This document shows positions 1-11,546 of a stretch of 60,000 nt of DNA, in pieces. The position numbers and the translations under genes are program-made. The notes under the pieces are model-generated. The model worked only from the letters and a program-made list of their open reading frames with translations, was not told the origin of the DNA and made no database searches. The DNA is from Takakia lepidozioides (Eukaryota; Streptophyta; Takakiopsida; Takakiales; Takakiaceae): assembly GCA_030704615.1 (NCBI GenBank), contig CM060731.1:38938001-38998000 (forward strand). Direction: 5' to 3'. How positions within the stretch are numbered: position 1 is the first letter of the stretch; the number at the start of each line of letters is the position of its first letter.

Positions 1-847
1 TGTCCCACCCTTAGTGATTCCATGTTAATTTTGACATAGTAACCCCGGATCCCTCAACCACCCAAAGCTCTATGCAAATCTTCACATTTCGCCTAAGAAA
101 TGTTCAGGTTCTTCATCATGCCTTCGTCCTAACTTGATTCCAACTTTAGGTTCAAGGTGCTCCATTACCACTGGCTCTACGTCCAACCTACTTATGAATT
201 CGCTATTATGCTCCTGACACCTTGAATTTGGTCGATTGACATGTTCAATGTAAACCTCATCACCCACCAATCAGTTCTCTCTCAGTCTTCCTGATTCTCA
301 AGCTCTCTGATTCTTTTCAACTCTCCCCCCAACTCCCATTGCGTTTTTTCTTATTACTATGGGTCCTAATACCATGTGGCAGTCATTTTGGCCGTGGATC
401 GTGACAGAATGCTAATGCCCAAGGGCCCTCTGGCAAGCTTCCACCGCCATTGGTTTCTTTCTCGCTCATCAGGAACAAACTATCGCAAGCACTAGCTCTG
501 AGCACGTCAGAGCGCCTTCCATCTCTGCCATCTGGCATCTTCCAATCACATCCCATGGATCAACGACCTCCTCCCCTCAAGGTGGACTTGCTAGTAGTGA
601 CCTCTCCCCAACGCGGTGAGGATGGCATGAAGGACTTGTTTCAGCTTTAAGATTCAATGTATAAGGACTTCCCCCTCATTGCAATGGACATTCATGTTTA
701 CATTGAATCCCCACAACTGCGGGTTGAATGTGAGAGCTTCAGCAGCTGTAGCTCTTCCTTGGGTTTCAAAGACAATTGAATAAAATCCCATTTCTTTGGC
801 ATGGCAGAATTACTTGCGTAGCTCGCTAGGACCACCAAGATGACATA
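1..847. other. No gene recognised
   Basis: Only short open frames occur here and none resembles a known family. The stretch may be the eroded 5' part of the LINE remnant that follows, but nothing in it can be matched to the better preserved copy near 19 kb. Confidence 0.4.
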
Positions 848-2610
848 TTGTCTAGCCTCTCATGTAAGCTCTATCAACTTTCTTTCTTGGGAAGTGAACC
901 AGAAGTCCATTCTCCTCCATGCATGATACTCTTCTCCCGGATATTGCAAATCATTTTGGATTCTATTTGGGATGTCTTGCTATCTTTGACCCCATATGGG
1001 CACAACATTAGATTGGACACAGTGTGGAAATCTATCAACATAGCGTCCAGATTACATGAAACAGGGTGTGCAAAAATGGTCATCATGATGCGAGATGAGG
1101 CAGTGCTGCCCAAGTTTGTGAGACTCCCCATTGATGAAGATGACAACCACTACTCCATTCGGTCAATTGGAATTGTTGAGTTGCAAAGCTATAAGAAAGA
1201 CAACCAAAACAATGCATGAAATGTGAACGTCATATTATCGATAAACCTAATTATACAGACCTTAAAACTTTGGTCTTCTGTGAGATATTAGTGGATGCTC
1301 AAAGAAATTCTTTCTCTTTATTTATACTTCCCCGCTATGCAGATCACAGCCCTCTTGGCAAAATGGATCCCCAGAGCATTGGCTCATCGCCACAGTCCCT
1401 GGAGCAAGTTAATTCAACCATATCTGATGGGTGCCCAGCCCTCTTCATCACCACTATGGGCACATTCATTGCGATGGATTGTCCAAGGGAAAATGCCAAT
1501 GTGGGGCTAGGATATTCCAGCCCCTGGCAATCTGTTTGGGCAGCATGGCAAGCAATCAGGCCCTTCCTTACCCAGAGGATTCCTTCCAATTTTGCTGAAT
1601 GCTTCCGCCAGCCTCTATTTGGGAATTATAACATGGAGTGCTGTTGTAGCAAAAACCTAAGTGGGCTTTTTTGGGAGTACTGTGGCTTTACACACATGGG
1701 CAGCATTTGGGAGAACGACAACTTCTTGCCAGAGCCATTGGTGAACTTACTGGTGGGCCCTAGGCGTGCTAAGGCTTGGCCTTCCCTGCTGGCTGAAGTG
1801 CCTCAATACATGGTCCTTTTGCTACAGAGGGAGGCCACACATGGAAGCTGCCAGCTTGGTTGGCTTCTACACACAATGGTGGGAACACGGTGATCCTGGC
1901 CCTTGCTCTGGATGACAACTTGGATGCCCTATAATATGACCCCATGGAGTGGAGCTGGATGGACAAACACCACTCCCCTTCTTCGCCTATTCTGTGAAGA
2001 TGGGCTACTCACTGCCGAAACCCACCAAATCATTCATGTTCAAGTGGAAATCAAAATGGGTTCACCTAAATCTGACCCAAAACGATTGGAATAAGGTGTG
2101 GAAAGACATCTGGAGAAAACCAAGGGCTGCAAAAATATCCGGTTTTTTATGGAAGCTGGCTCATAGAATTTTGCCTGTCAACTTGGCTACGCAGCTCAAC
2201 AACTCCTTATGCGCTTCATATCTGTTCCAGCCATAATCTATTGAGCAATGTCTGGCAGAATGTCAACTGCCTGCCAAGGTTTGGAGAGCAGTCTTAAATT
2301 TTTACTCTAACTGGGACTCGCTCCCTTCCCCTCCTCCTTCTTCATTGCTTCTCTTGAATTGGCTGCCTGCTGGTTCTCAAGTTTCATGTCATGTATGGGC
2401 AACTCTGAGGGCTCTCACTTTGTGGAACTTTTGGAAAGCTAGGTGCACCTTTATGTATGAGAGAAAGCCCCCCTAAATATTGTTTTGTATTTACATGCTT
2501 ACTGAGGGAAGAAAAACGTGGGGAATCATGTCTGCAGCTGTTTCCAGAACTTCTGAACAACACGGGCGCAAGCTCCTCAATCGTTTGCAGTCCTGGGGCA
2601 AAGACGACAC
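848..2610 (+). pseudogene. LINE (family C) remnant, ORF1 and ORF2 pieces
   Basis: Decayed non-LTR retrotransposon. The first piece (about 930-1190) matches the ORF1 of the copy near 19.3-19.6 kb: both carry a segment of the form LHxTGCAKxVxMMxDE followed by LPIDE, in shifted frames. Pieces at 1340-1700 read like the late ORF2 region (AKWIPRAL, LRWIVQGKMP). The stretch 1949-2236 carries FAYSVKMGYSL and then WKDIWRKPRAAKISGFLWKL, the usual start of the reverse-transcriptase zinc-binding domain at the ORF2 C-terminus. LTLWNFWKARCTFMYER follows at 2410-2460. Several frameshifts and stops rule out function. The reverse transcriptase catalytic core is missing. The downstream limit is uncertain because Ty3 sequence begins near 2620. 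Confidence 0.75.
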
Positions 2611-2619
2611 TCTCGGCAC

Positions 2620-3788
2620 CTTATGTCAAGACATGCACCACATGCCAACAAAACCGGAGCGAGTACAAAAAACAAGCGGGGCTGTTACAACCCTTGCCGA
2701 TTCCAGAGGGGTCTTGGGAAAGTGTCTCGCTGGACTTCATGACTGCTATGCCGCTGTCAAAAGGATTCGATGCAATCATGGTGGTGGTGGATAGGTTCAG
2801 TAAAATGGGCCATTTCATCCCTACCAAGGAGACGGCAACGGTGCAGGAGACGGGGTGACTTTACTTTCGCCCACGTCTTCAAGCATCATGGACTCCCGAA
2901 GGATATTGTCTCAGACCGCGAGTTTACTAGTAAATTTTGGAGGGTACTTTGGAAGTAAATGGGGACCAGGCTCAAAATGAGCACCGCCTTCCGACCTACG
3001 ATGGACGGCCAAACGGAAAGGGTGAATTCCGTGGTGAAGCAGATATTGCGGAATAAAAAGTCGGCGGATCAATCGGACTGGGTGGAGCACTTGGATGTGG
3101 CAGAGTTCTGTTATAATAACACAAAACACTCCGCAACGGGAGTCTCCCCTTTCGTTTTGGTCTATGGAAAAGCACCTCTGGTGCCGACAAGTTGGGCCGC
3201 CCAAGACGCTGAGGAACCGGCAACAGCGGCAGTGCTGGAAGAATGCGAGCGTTTGTTGAAGCTCGCAAAGTACAACATTGTCAAAGCTAGGAAACGGTAT
3301 AAACGACAGACGAATTGGAAGCGGAGGGAGGTTAAGTTTGAGGCAGGCACGAAGGTCTGGTTGAACATCAAGAATTTTCGACTATCTCCGGAAGTGAGTC
3401 TGAAGTTCGTACCTCCGTATGCGGGACCCTTTCGCATCCGGAAGGTTATGAATGAAGATGTGTATGAATTGGAGCTGCCGGCAACAAGGTACATCCGGTA
3501 TTCCACGTCTCCCTTTTGAAGCCTTACTTTAAAGATGAAGCGCATCCGAATCGGCATCAAGTGTTGCGTCCGCCACCTGTGCTGTTGGATCATGAAAATG
3601 AACCTGAGTACGAGGTGGAGGCAATGCTTAAGTCGAGGAGGTTCAAGAATCGAGAAACGGAGTATCTCGTGAAATGGAAGGGCTATCATCATGTGGAGGC
3701 AACTTGGGTGCGTGCCTCAGAAATGAGAAACGCATCCGAGGCGGTTACAGCTTTCGAAGGGCGACCTCAAAAGCGGAAGAAGCGTTGA
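2620..3788 (+). pseudogene. Ty3/gypsy chromovirus integrase with chromodomain, broken
   Basis: C-terminal part of a chromovirus polyprotein. In order it has the zinc-site end (CTTCQQNR), the integrase core with first Asp in VSLDFMTAMP, second Asp in DIVSDRE and the Glu in DGQTERVN, a linker with the usual VFHVSLLKPY box, and a chromodomain (about 3600-3770) with YLVKWKGY and a following ATWV. Integrase inserts the cDNA; the chromodomain is thought to steer it to methylated histone H3. Breaks: a frameshift near 2850, an in-frame TAA at 2956-2958 and another frameshift near 3500. Protease, reverse transcriptase and RNase H are absent, so this is a truncated dead copy lying against LINE sequence. 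Confidence 0.9.
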
Positions 3789-4490
3789 TGGGGACATCAA
3801 CCTTGGATCGTGGGGGAGGAAATGCATGCTTAGCCCGGCTTAGCTAGCTCAGGAATCCGATTGCAAAAACTTGTATTGTACAAATTTTGTTATAAATGAA
3901 ATGGTTTCCAAATGTTGTGCGTCCTATTTTGTTTGGAATCGTGATGCATGGTATGGTTGGCTAGTGTGTAGAATGCATGCTAAGCTTACAAAGTGAGAGA
4001 GGTAAATTGGATTAATCGTGTGTTTGTGTAGTACCGAAATCGGGTGACTCCCACCCAAGGGGCAAGGAAACTTGCACCTTCGTTGGGAGTTCACGTGCTA
4101 GTGCGTACCTGGCGCGTGCGCGTACTATAACTGCGCTACCGAGGGGGTTGCCTTGTAGTGTCGGCTAACGCGGAAGCTACGTGCTTCCGTTCACGTACTA
4201 TAATCGTGTAGCATCGGGACGAAGTCACTAGAAGCATTCGTGTCTTTTCCGAATCGACTGCATGTCCAAAACCATTGAGGGAACAACTTTGAGATGTTTG
4301 TTACTACTGCACAGTCGTAACGGATAAATTCACATTTCTAATGGCGGATAGAAGTTGCATCAATGACTCCGCAGTCGGCACAATATTCGCGGCGATTTAA
4401 TTCAATTACGTATATTGTTTTTTTTTTTAAAACAGCAATTACAAGTGGTTTTAAGCACTAGAGAACGACTCTTAACAACTAGGCATTCAT
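3789..4490 (+). repeat. Probable 3' LTR of the chromovirus, limits uncertain
   Basis: A purine run (GTGGGGGAGGAA, about 3810-3821) follows the chromodomain stop, as a polypurine tract should, and TGCATGC comes directly after, a possible LTR start. A TATAAATG motif lies near 3890. No second LTR copy is present for comparison, so the 3' end is a guess. Confidence 0.4.
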
Positions 4491-5038
4491 TGCACACCCT
4501 ATTCAAAAATGGAATTTTTATAAGTGCTCCACATGGCTCATGACGTGGAATATTTTAATGTATTTTAGGGCTTGTGTGGCTCATAGAGATTGTTCTAATC
4601 GTCGGATGTAAAATGATCTAAGGGTGGAAGAGTAACTTTGTCCTTTGCCTGAATTTCTCTAAGTGTTGGGAGAGGGATGGAGTCTTGAGAGAGAGACGAA
4701 CAAGTGATGCGAGAAGGACGAAGACCAAATCGAGGCCCATGTCCTGTTGTTGCAAGCGTTTATGGCGTCAAGAGCGCATTATGTGCAAATGTGGGCTCTT
4801 GGCTCCCCTTTGTACCATGATTTGGTATTCTTCTTGATGATCACAAGGTTCTTGGGGGAATCAGCTTGGTCTTAACAACCCATATTTTAATCTTTGCCCG
4901 CTCAGCTGCACCGTGGTGGTTCTTACGAACCAATCCCACATTACCTGACTAGAGATACAAACAGCACGTACAAGAGATCTTCTTGGGTTCATGGTCAGTC
5001 TAATCCGCAATGGGTCATGACACAAGGTAGAGGACAAT
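4491..5038. other. No gene recognised
   Basis: AT-rich sequence leading into the PPR remnant. No convincing coding signal or RNA gene was seen. Confidence 0.4.
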
Positions 5039-5900
5039 GTGGTGAGGGCACCTTCTTCTTCGAGCTATTTCAGCCTGTTTTGCCGAGATGTAGTGTCGTG
5101 GAGTGCGATGCTTGCATGGTATGCACAGCAGGGACGTAGGATGGAGGCTTTGGAGACCTATGAAGTTGCGAAGGGAGAGTTTGATAACATGGCTGAACAA
5201 GATGTTGTCTCAAGGAACACGCTGAATCTCGCAAGATATGGCCAGTATGTGTGCGGGATGAGGGCATTGGAGACATATGAGCAAATGTTGAGAAGAGGTG
5301 CAGCCTGACCGGGTCACGTTCATTTGTGTTTGCAATGCATGTGCAAACCTGGCAGCCCTGGAGACTTGGTAAAGGGAAAAGAGGTCCATCATGACATTGT
5401 CAAAGCTGGAAATGTACCAGATGTAACAATACCTCGTCGACATGTATGCCAAACGTGGGAGCATTCCCTTGTGGACAAGGAGTGTTTAACAATATGGCTG
5501 AGCGAAATGTGGTGTGGTGGAACGTGATGATCGCAGGACATGCACAACATGGGCGGGGATTGCGGGTTTTGGAGACCTATGAGCAAATGATGTGGGTCTA
5601 GGGGGTGAAGCCCGAGCACATTACGTTTGTTTGTGTTTGTAGTGCATGTGCGAGCCTGTTGGAGAAGGGCAAAGAGGTCCATGGTTGCATCGTCAAAGCT
5701 GGAATTGTGGTAGATGTCATTCTGAACATGAATACCCTTCTAGATAGGGAGTGTTCAACAATATGGCTGAGCGAAATGTGGTATCGTGGAAAGTGATGAT
5801 CGCAGGACATGCACAACAGGGGCGGGGATTGCAAGTTTTGGAGACCTATGAGCAGTTGATGTGGGAGGGGGTGAAGTCCGACCACATTACGTTCAGAGAG
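5039..5900 (+). pseudogene. Pentatricopeptide repeat (PPR) gene remnant
   Basis: Degenerate run of plant PPR motifs in changing frames. Recognisable blocks are DVVSWSAMLAWYAQQG with MEALETYE (5090-5165), a KGKEVHHDIVKAG block (5375-5420), NVVxWNVMIAGHAQ (5505-5550), HITFVCVCSACASL with KGKEVHGCIVKAG (5620-5705), and NVVSWKVMIAGHAQQG with LQVLETYE (5770-5850). Such proteins bind organellar RNA for editing or processing. At least four frameshifts or stops separate the blocks, no start or organelle-targeting region is visible, and homology stops near 5895. The block order is that of PLS-class proteins. Function is excluded for this copy. Confidence 0.85.
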
Positions 5901-8080
5901 TTCAAATGCCTCTCCACCATGACCTTGCTTAGCTAACCATGCCTTGCTGATGTTGTTGTCTTGCACTTGAGCTGTTTTTGGACACTGGCTGGAACATCCA
6001 CAAGGCGGCTCTGCTCGAGAGAGAAATCAGCTTGAATGCAGGGGCAGATTTTGAGATCACAATCGCCACTCAGAACGTTGTTCTTTGCACCGGCATGGCA
6101 TGTCAGCATGCATATCAGCCCAAACTCATTACTCCGTGAGCCTTCCACTGCCGGAGTGTGCCCATTCAAGCCAGATCTTCGAAACGCAGGGATGGAACAG
6201 GGTTTTGAAACCAGCATTGCCTAACTGGATACCCAATTCAGCTCCGCATCTTGGTCCATTAATCTGCTGCACATTGTGAAGTTTTCTGCCCGTTCACCGC
6301 AAGTTGAAGAAGGAGTATTCTTAAAACACGGGTACTCATAATCTGAAAATGGCTCCAGCTTATGTTGCTTGAGTGCGAATATGAGTGTGGTTGGCTTGGC
6401 AGCTTTACATCTGGTCCATCCCACTCGATATGATGAGCAGGTTCAGCTTGACTTCTCTCACACAAAAAACGCTGCCAAGATGGGGTTTGCTGCCCTAGAT
6501 GACTTCCCGTCGTTGTTCTGGGCTGCAACATACAATTAATCTGGCCCATGGCGAGGGGCCTTGCCTTCCACCAATCATCTGTAAGTCCTGTGAAACTGTT
6601 TTTGTGGCAGTTTGTAAGCAGTGGGCAGCGATGGTGGGCTGTTGTAGGATTTGATGAACTCAATGTCGTGTATTGACAACAACCCCTCATCTCTTATGCA
6701 AGCATTCAACAAGCCAAGTTGACTACATAGCATATTCAGCCCCCCACGTTTCTAGTTGCCTAATGTTCTTCATCTCCTGGGCAGAGCATTTTCCAGGGTC
6801 TCCATCTGTGATGAGACACTATCTTCTCATGTGGTTCAGCTTCTGGTCTTGCTCTTGTTTGCACCACCCCAATGAAGGGCAGTTCCCACCTGCTTGATTC
6901 TCTCTATATGGTTGTCTTGGGTCTTGGCAGGGTTTCCCACAACCGCCTTTCCTTTTTCAGACTGCCAGTCATCAGCCTCGTTCTCCAATGCTTCACTTTC
7001 TTCACCCTCAGATTTGACAAGGTATTGCTGCCCTTCCTTGTGTCTTTCCTCACTCCCAGCTGCTGGTTTTATCCCAGATTCACCTCTCATCCTTGCCTGG
7101 GGTTTTGCTTGCCAAACAGCCCTTGTGTGGGGAACTTCAACGAAAGGCAACATCTCATTCTCAGCTCCTGTCTTTGTACCTCTTTGCAGCAGTCCAACCT
7201 CGGGTGCCTCACTTTCTGATTGCTGGGTTGCATTCTTCGCCGCCAACCTTTGACAAGAAAGTGTGCTCCATCTTCCTCATCTCCTACTGGTTCCCTTGAT
7301 GCTTCACCTCGTATGTCTTCCTCCTCATGTTTTAGCAGCAGCTCCCATGCTTGAATTGCTACTTTTCCTCGTAGTTGATCTTGTGCTTTCCTTTTTCTCC
7401 GTAGCCTAATCAACAGTTTTGTCTTGGCAGCTTCCTTGCCATGAGTGCCTTGTCTCACTGCATCTCCTTTGGCTGCCCACCATCCGTGGAGTCTTTCTTG
7501 CACTATTCTGACCCTCGTTGGCATGCACTTTGCTGCGATGCCCCACATGTATTTGCTGCTCCCTTTAATCATCAACATAGTGCTCCAGTGCCAGTTCCTC
7601 ATTGTTGACCAGTTGACCTTCTCAGCCCTTGGACCCCATTTTCCCTTCTCCCATGTTGCCTCGTCTTTCTGCTTCATCGTTTGCTTTACTTGCACGATGT
7701 TGCTTCTTCCCTACAGCTCATCATGTGTTGTGGCTCTTTCCCATGTTGCACTCACTCCCATCATACGTTGTGCAGTTGATAAGACTGAGATGAGTTGATG
7801 CAGGATAGGGGGAGGGCTTGCTGGTGTATGTTGTCTGATAGGCCCTATGCACAGAGTCAAAGCTGGAAGTCAGCCTTGCAAGGACCCAAGTGAGAGAAGT
7901 CTAGTGGGGGTAGCATCTTGGGGGATGGCAGTTAGGGCAATGTGTGTCTAGGGCAATATATGTCATAGCAGCGGGTGATGTGCTGCCAATTTTGAGGATA
8001 GAGACAGCCTGTAAGCTGTAGATTTGTATAAGTGATTTCTTCTGACACATATTGCTCCCAGTTTGCCACAACCAGTTGTT
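5901..8080. other. No gene recognised; charged minus-strand frames
   Basis: Two minus-strand open frames (7246-6836 and 7695-7087) encode Lys/Glu/Arg-rich protein with no family I can name. Their composition and decayed surroundings suggest remnants of a transposable-element protein, but no diagnostic motif is present. The plus strand shows nothing convincing. Confidence 0.35.
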
Positions 8081-8084
8081 TGCG

Positions 8085-8225
8085 TTTTTAGTGCATGTGC
8101 AAGCCTGCTGGGGAAGGGCAAAGAGGTCCATGGTTGCATCGTCAAAGCTGGAATTGTGGCAGATGTCATTATGAACAATACCCTTGTGGACAGGGAGTGT
8201 TCAACAATATGGCTGAGCGAAGGAT
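8085..8225 (+). pseudogene. Second copy of a PPR fragment
   Basis: This stretch repeats about 140 bases of the PPR remnant at 5638-5780, including the KGKEVHGCIVKAGIV block and the following VNMAER-type segment, with a few base changes. It starts and stops abruptly, so it arose by segmental duplication of an already broken PPR sequence. Confidence 0.85.
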
Positions 8226-8242
8226 AGAGTGTAATGACTGCT

Positions 8243-9320
8243 AATGAAGGCACCTTCTTCAATTTCACCTTGTTTTCCCCTCTTATCAGAATCGCCCCTA
8301 ATTATTCATGTCTGAATTCTGCAAGTTAGCTGGTTGAGTGAAGCTTTGATAGTTTGGAGTGACTTTGACATGATTCTGCCAATGTGACAACAGGAAAGTA
8401 TCAGAAACAGGTAACACAAACGAGGAGAAGTTGTGGAATGAATATTTTTCTGACCCCAGTCAATGGTGGGACAATCGAGGCAAGAAGGTGAATGTTTGTT
8501 GGATTATAGAGAGTAGCAGATGCAATTGAGCGTAGGAACTAGTGTGATAAGTTGAGTTGGGTGCTTCCTAGAACAAGTCTAGGCTGTCATCGTCAACTGC
8601 TAGCAACAAGGCAAGGTTGTATGCATGATTCGTGCGAGGCATGGATAGTTGAAGGAGCAAGGATAGAGTGTGGGTGCAGATTCACCCAAGAGGGCCAGAC
8701 TTCAAGCTCCAGATTAACTATGAAGCTACAAGAAACCTGCATGGGTAGATGGTCAACTGGCAGCAACGGCACAATTGATAAAATCAGACATTGTTAATGA
8801 AGGCATCTTCTTCAGCACATTTCACCCTGTTTTTCCCTCTTATTAGAATCGGTCCAAAATTTCCATGTTGAATTATGTAAGTTAACTGGTTGAGTGAATC
8901 TAGTTTGGAGTGACTTTTACATGATACTGCTGTGTGACAACAAGAAAGTATCAAAAACAAGTAACAGACATGAGGAGAAGCTGTGGAATGAATATTTTTT
9001 TGCCCCCAGTCAATGATGGGACAACCGAGGCAAAAAGGTGAATGCCTGCTACATTTCAGAGAGTAGCAGACGCAATTGAGCATAGAAACTAGTGTGATAA
9101 GCTGAGTTGGGTGTTTCCTAGAACAAATGTAGGTTGTCATTGTCAGCTACTAGCAGCAAGGCAAAGATGAATGCATGATTTGTGTAGGGGCATGGATAGC
9201 TGAAGGAGCAGGGATAGAGTGTGGTCCAGATTCATCCTAGAGGACCAAATTTCAAGCACAAGATTTACCTATGATTCCCTGTGGATCAATAACTACAAGA
9301 ACCTCCATGGGTAGATGGTC
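8243..9320 (+). repeat. Two-copy tandem repeat, unit about 550 bp
   Basis: Copy 1 runs 8243-8795 and copy 2 runs 8796 to about 9320. Both start AATGAAGGCA(C/T)CTTCTTC and end near GGGTAGATGGTC. They stay collinear throughout, with scattered substitutions and short indels. The unit codes for nothing recognisable. The PPR fragment lies directly upstream of copy 1. Confidence 0.9.
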
Positions 9321-9550
9321 TATTCCGTGGAACTCGCTGAAGTCTTGCATTATGAGGATCAGAACTGCTTGACTTGCACGAGGCCTTGACCCTTAGTCAA
9401 TCCCCAGAGCAGCAGTAGCTTTTGGGCTGCTTTTTTACTTTGTGTTTTTCATTTTGTCCCATAAGCTCTTTGAGCTTTCCGCAGATGTAATAAAGTAACA
9501 TTTTGTTTCATTTCATTCATTTTCATTTCATTTTGTTTCATGGCATGTCT
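9321..9550 (+). mobile_element. LINE family A 3' end
   Basis: The translation contains LHYEDQNCL, matching the HYEDQKCL at the end of the LINE-A ORF2 at 37.3 kb. It is followed by the family 3' region: TAAGCTCTTTGAGCTTTCCGC, then a tail of TTTCATTTCATT units. Copies with the same signature lie inverted at 37.1 and 53.5 kb. This one is a short 5'-truncated insertion. Confidence 0.8.
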
Positions 9551-9769
9551 TTCATCGTTTGTGCATTTGTAATGCATGATTAGTTCTCTTGTATGGCATT
9601 ACTAGTCGACTCACTACAAACACCAAAACTCCAAAGCATGAATCACTATAAATGATTGTTCAAGTAATTTTGAGCACTTCATGTAAAGTAGTAAAGCAGT
9701 GGTTGCGCCAACTTCCGCAGTCGCAATTGCCACTGGGCATGTAGCACTGCAAGTTATGTGGTCTACTAT

Positions 9770-9971
9770 CACGTGGCGCCCCGGGACCGTGGCCACGTGG
9801 CAGCAGTGGTGCTCGTCGTGGCGCCGCCACGTCGGCATCCACATCGTCGTCCACGTCCGCGTCCATGTGTCACCGCGCTTCAGTGAGTCGGTCCACTCAT
9901 CCGGAGGGAAAAGTCAAAGTCAGCCCAAAAGGTCAGACACACGGGCGGCCCGCCTGGTTACGCCACGTGGT
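9770..9971. promoter_or_regulatory. Cluster of ACGT-core (G-box/ABRE-like) motifs
   Basis: CACGTGGC occurs at 9770-9777 and 9794-9801, CACGTCGG at 9828-9835, CCACGTCCGC at 9851-9860 and CACGTGGT at 9964-9971. In plants such motifs bind bZIP and bHLH factors in light and abscisic-acid responses. There is no host gene close by; the nearest transcription unit is the retroelement whose LTR seems to lie just to the right. Confidence 0.4.
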
Positions 9972-10105
9972 TCTTCAACATTAATCGCATTAATCGCTGA
10001 GCAGTTGTTCGCGCGTCTTCGTCCTTTACCACTCCAATCATTGGATGTCCAACCCAACTACCACGTCTGTTGTAACTTCCAGTCGATCCCAGTTTTTTGA
10101 CTTTT

Positions 10106-11287
10106 ACGACTCAAAATGAGTCGTTACCCCAGTGGTAAATGACACGAATGCTTCTAGTGAGTCGTAGTGCGGCTTCGGCGTGTTCCCGTACCTCAGGCCA
10201 GCATTCCAAGGCGGACCCAATTGTAGTGATTGGGGCGCATGGTTGGTTCAAGGTTATCTTCCTAGTAAAAAAGGGTTCAAGGCGAATCCTTGCTCAAGGT
10301 GATGCCAAAAGCGACATCACGAGCGGTCGCAAGCAAATGTTGTTGCAGTAAGGCGATTCGATCCTCGGGGAGGATCATTCCTTGGCCCTGAAGTGGGTCA
10401 AGAAGAGTGCACTGGGAGGAGCTTGAGAGGCTCCACCCTTGGCCGGGACTTGGAGGAAGTCGGCCGAACTAGCTAGTGGAGAGTAGAGTCAAGTGGAGGT
10501 TTGGTTCTTAACCATGGGACGCCATGGTGCGGAAACAAACTCCTTGATGTGGGACGCCACAACTTGGATGTTCGTTTCTACAAAATGGACAAGTCGATGA
10601 GGACATCGACTCCCTGTTGGTAGGGGTGTGTGTTGCGGCCCTTTGCCTTGAGGGCAGGGGGTCGGGACACGTGAGGGGCTGCCCCTGTGGTAGGGGTAGT
10701 GGCAACATTAGTTGCGGGGGCTGAAGCACCCTTGAGTGCCCAAGGCACTCAAGGAGGCGGAGGCGCTCACTAGGTGGAGCCCCGCACATCGGGTTGCGGT
10801 GGGGGTGGTTCCACAAGGGGTGGTGGTAGCTTAGTGGGACTTAGTGGGGGTGGCATAGGACTCACCATGGGGGCGGAGACCTTGTGGTGGGAGTCGTGGG
10901 GAGTCTTGGGACTCATCACGGTCCAATGGGACCGTGGTGGGTGGGCCAAGACTCACCGTGACTTATCACCGGGAATCGAGGGTTTTCGTGGTGGTTCGCC
11001 ATAAAATGGCATGGTTGTTTGTGAAACCCCCACGGACAGTCACAAAAGTATATATAGGGGAGTAGTAACCCCGAGAACGGTGCAAGCCCGTTGGTGTCTA
11101 AAAACTAGTGAGTAAGCGTGCGAGCCGGAAAGCGACCAAGGTGTGGGGAGCTATTCCGGACTGCCATCGACCAAAGGGAATGTCCACTAGGCCCAAATTG
11201 GGTGTCGTGCGCATACATATCGCTACACAACTACATCACTGTCCAAACCACACCACACATATATGCACAATAAAGTAGTCTACCACA
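10106..11287 (-). repeat. Probable 3' LTR and flank of the PHD-finger retroelement
   Basis: Read on the minus strand, a polypurine-like run (GGGGGGCGAT, about 11289-11298) is followed by TGTGGTAGAC starting at 11287, the expected order of polypurine tract and LTR start after pol. A TATATATA motif sits at about 11050. The far end is not fixed: no second LTR lies in the window. The region holds perfect hairpins, with stems at 10106-10113/10117-10124 and 10730-10740/10744-10754, and a very G-rich plus strand at 10790-11000. Confidence 0.45.
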
Positions 11288-11546
11288 ATCGCCCCCCTAG
11301 CTGGTGGATAGGTCCCTCTACCTCCAGATAGCTACAAGACGTAATAGCCATAGCCGTACTAAGTTCTCTATCACTGTCCCTATCGTACTCAAACTCTATA
11401 GACCAAGAGGCCGAGTACAAGAGTAGCCCCATCGTTGGTCGCCGTCTTGCAATCTGTGAACTTGAGCCAGGACTTCGTGTATTCAAGGTCTCCTGTAGCT
11501 GGGCCTTGCGTTGCTTGTTAGCCTCCCATGGTTGTATCCACTCCCA

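Noticed and set aside
10118-10290. SINE or tRNA relic (ACCCCAGTGGTAAATG and GGTTCAAGGCGAATCC)
   Set aside because: The A-box-like and B-box-like words are more than 100 bases apart and there is no tRNA-like fold or 3' tail.
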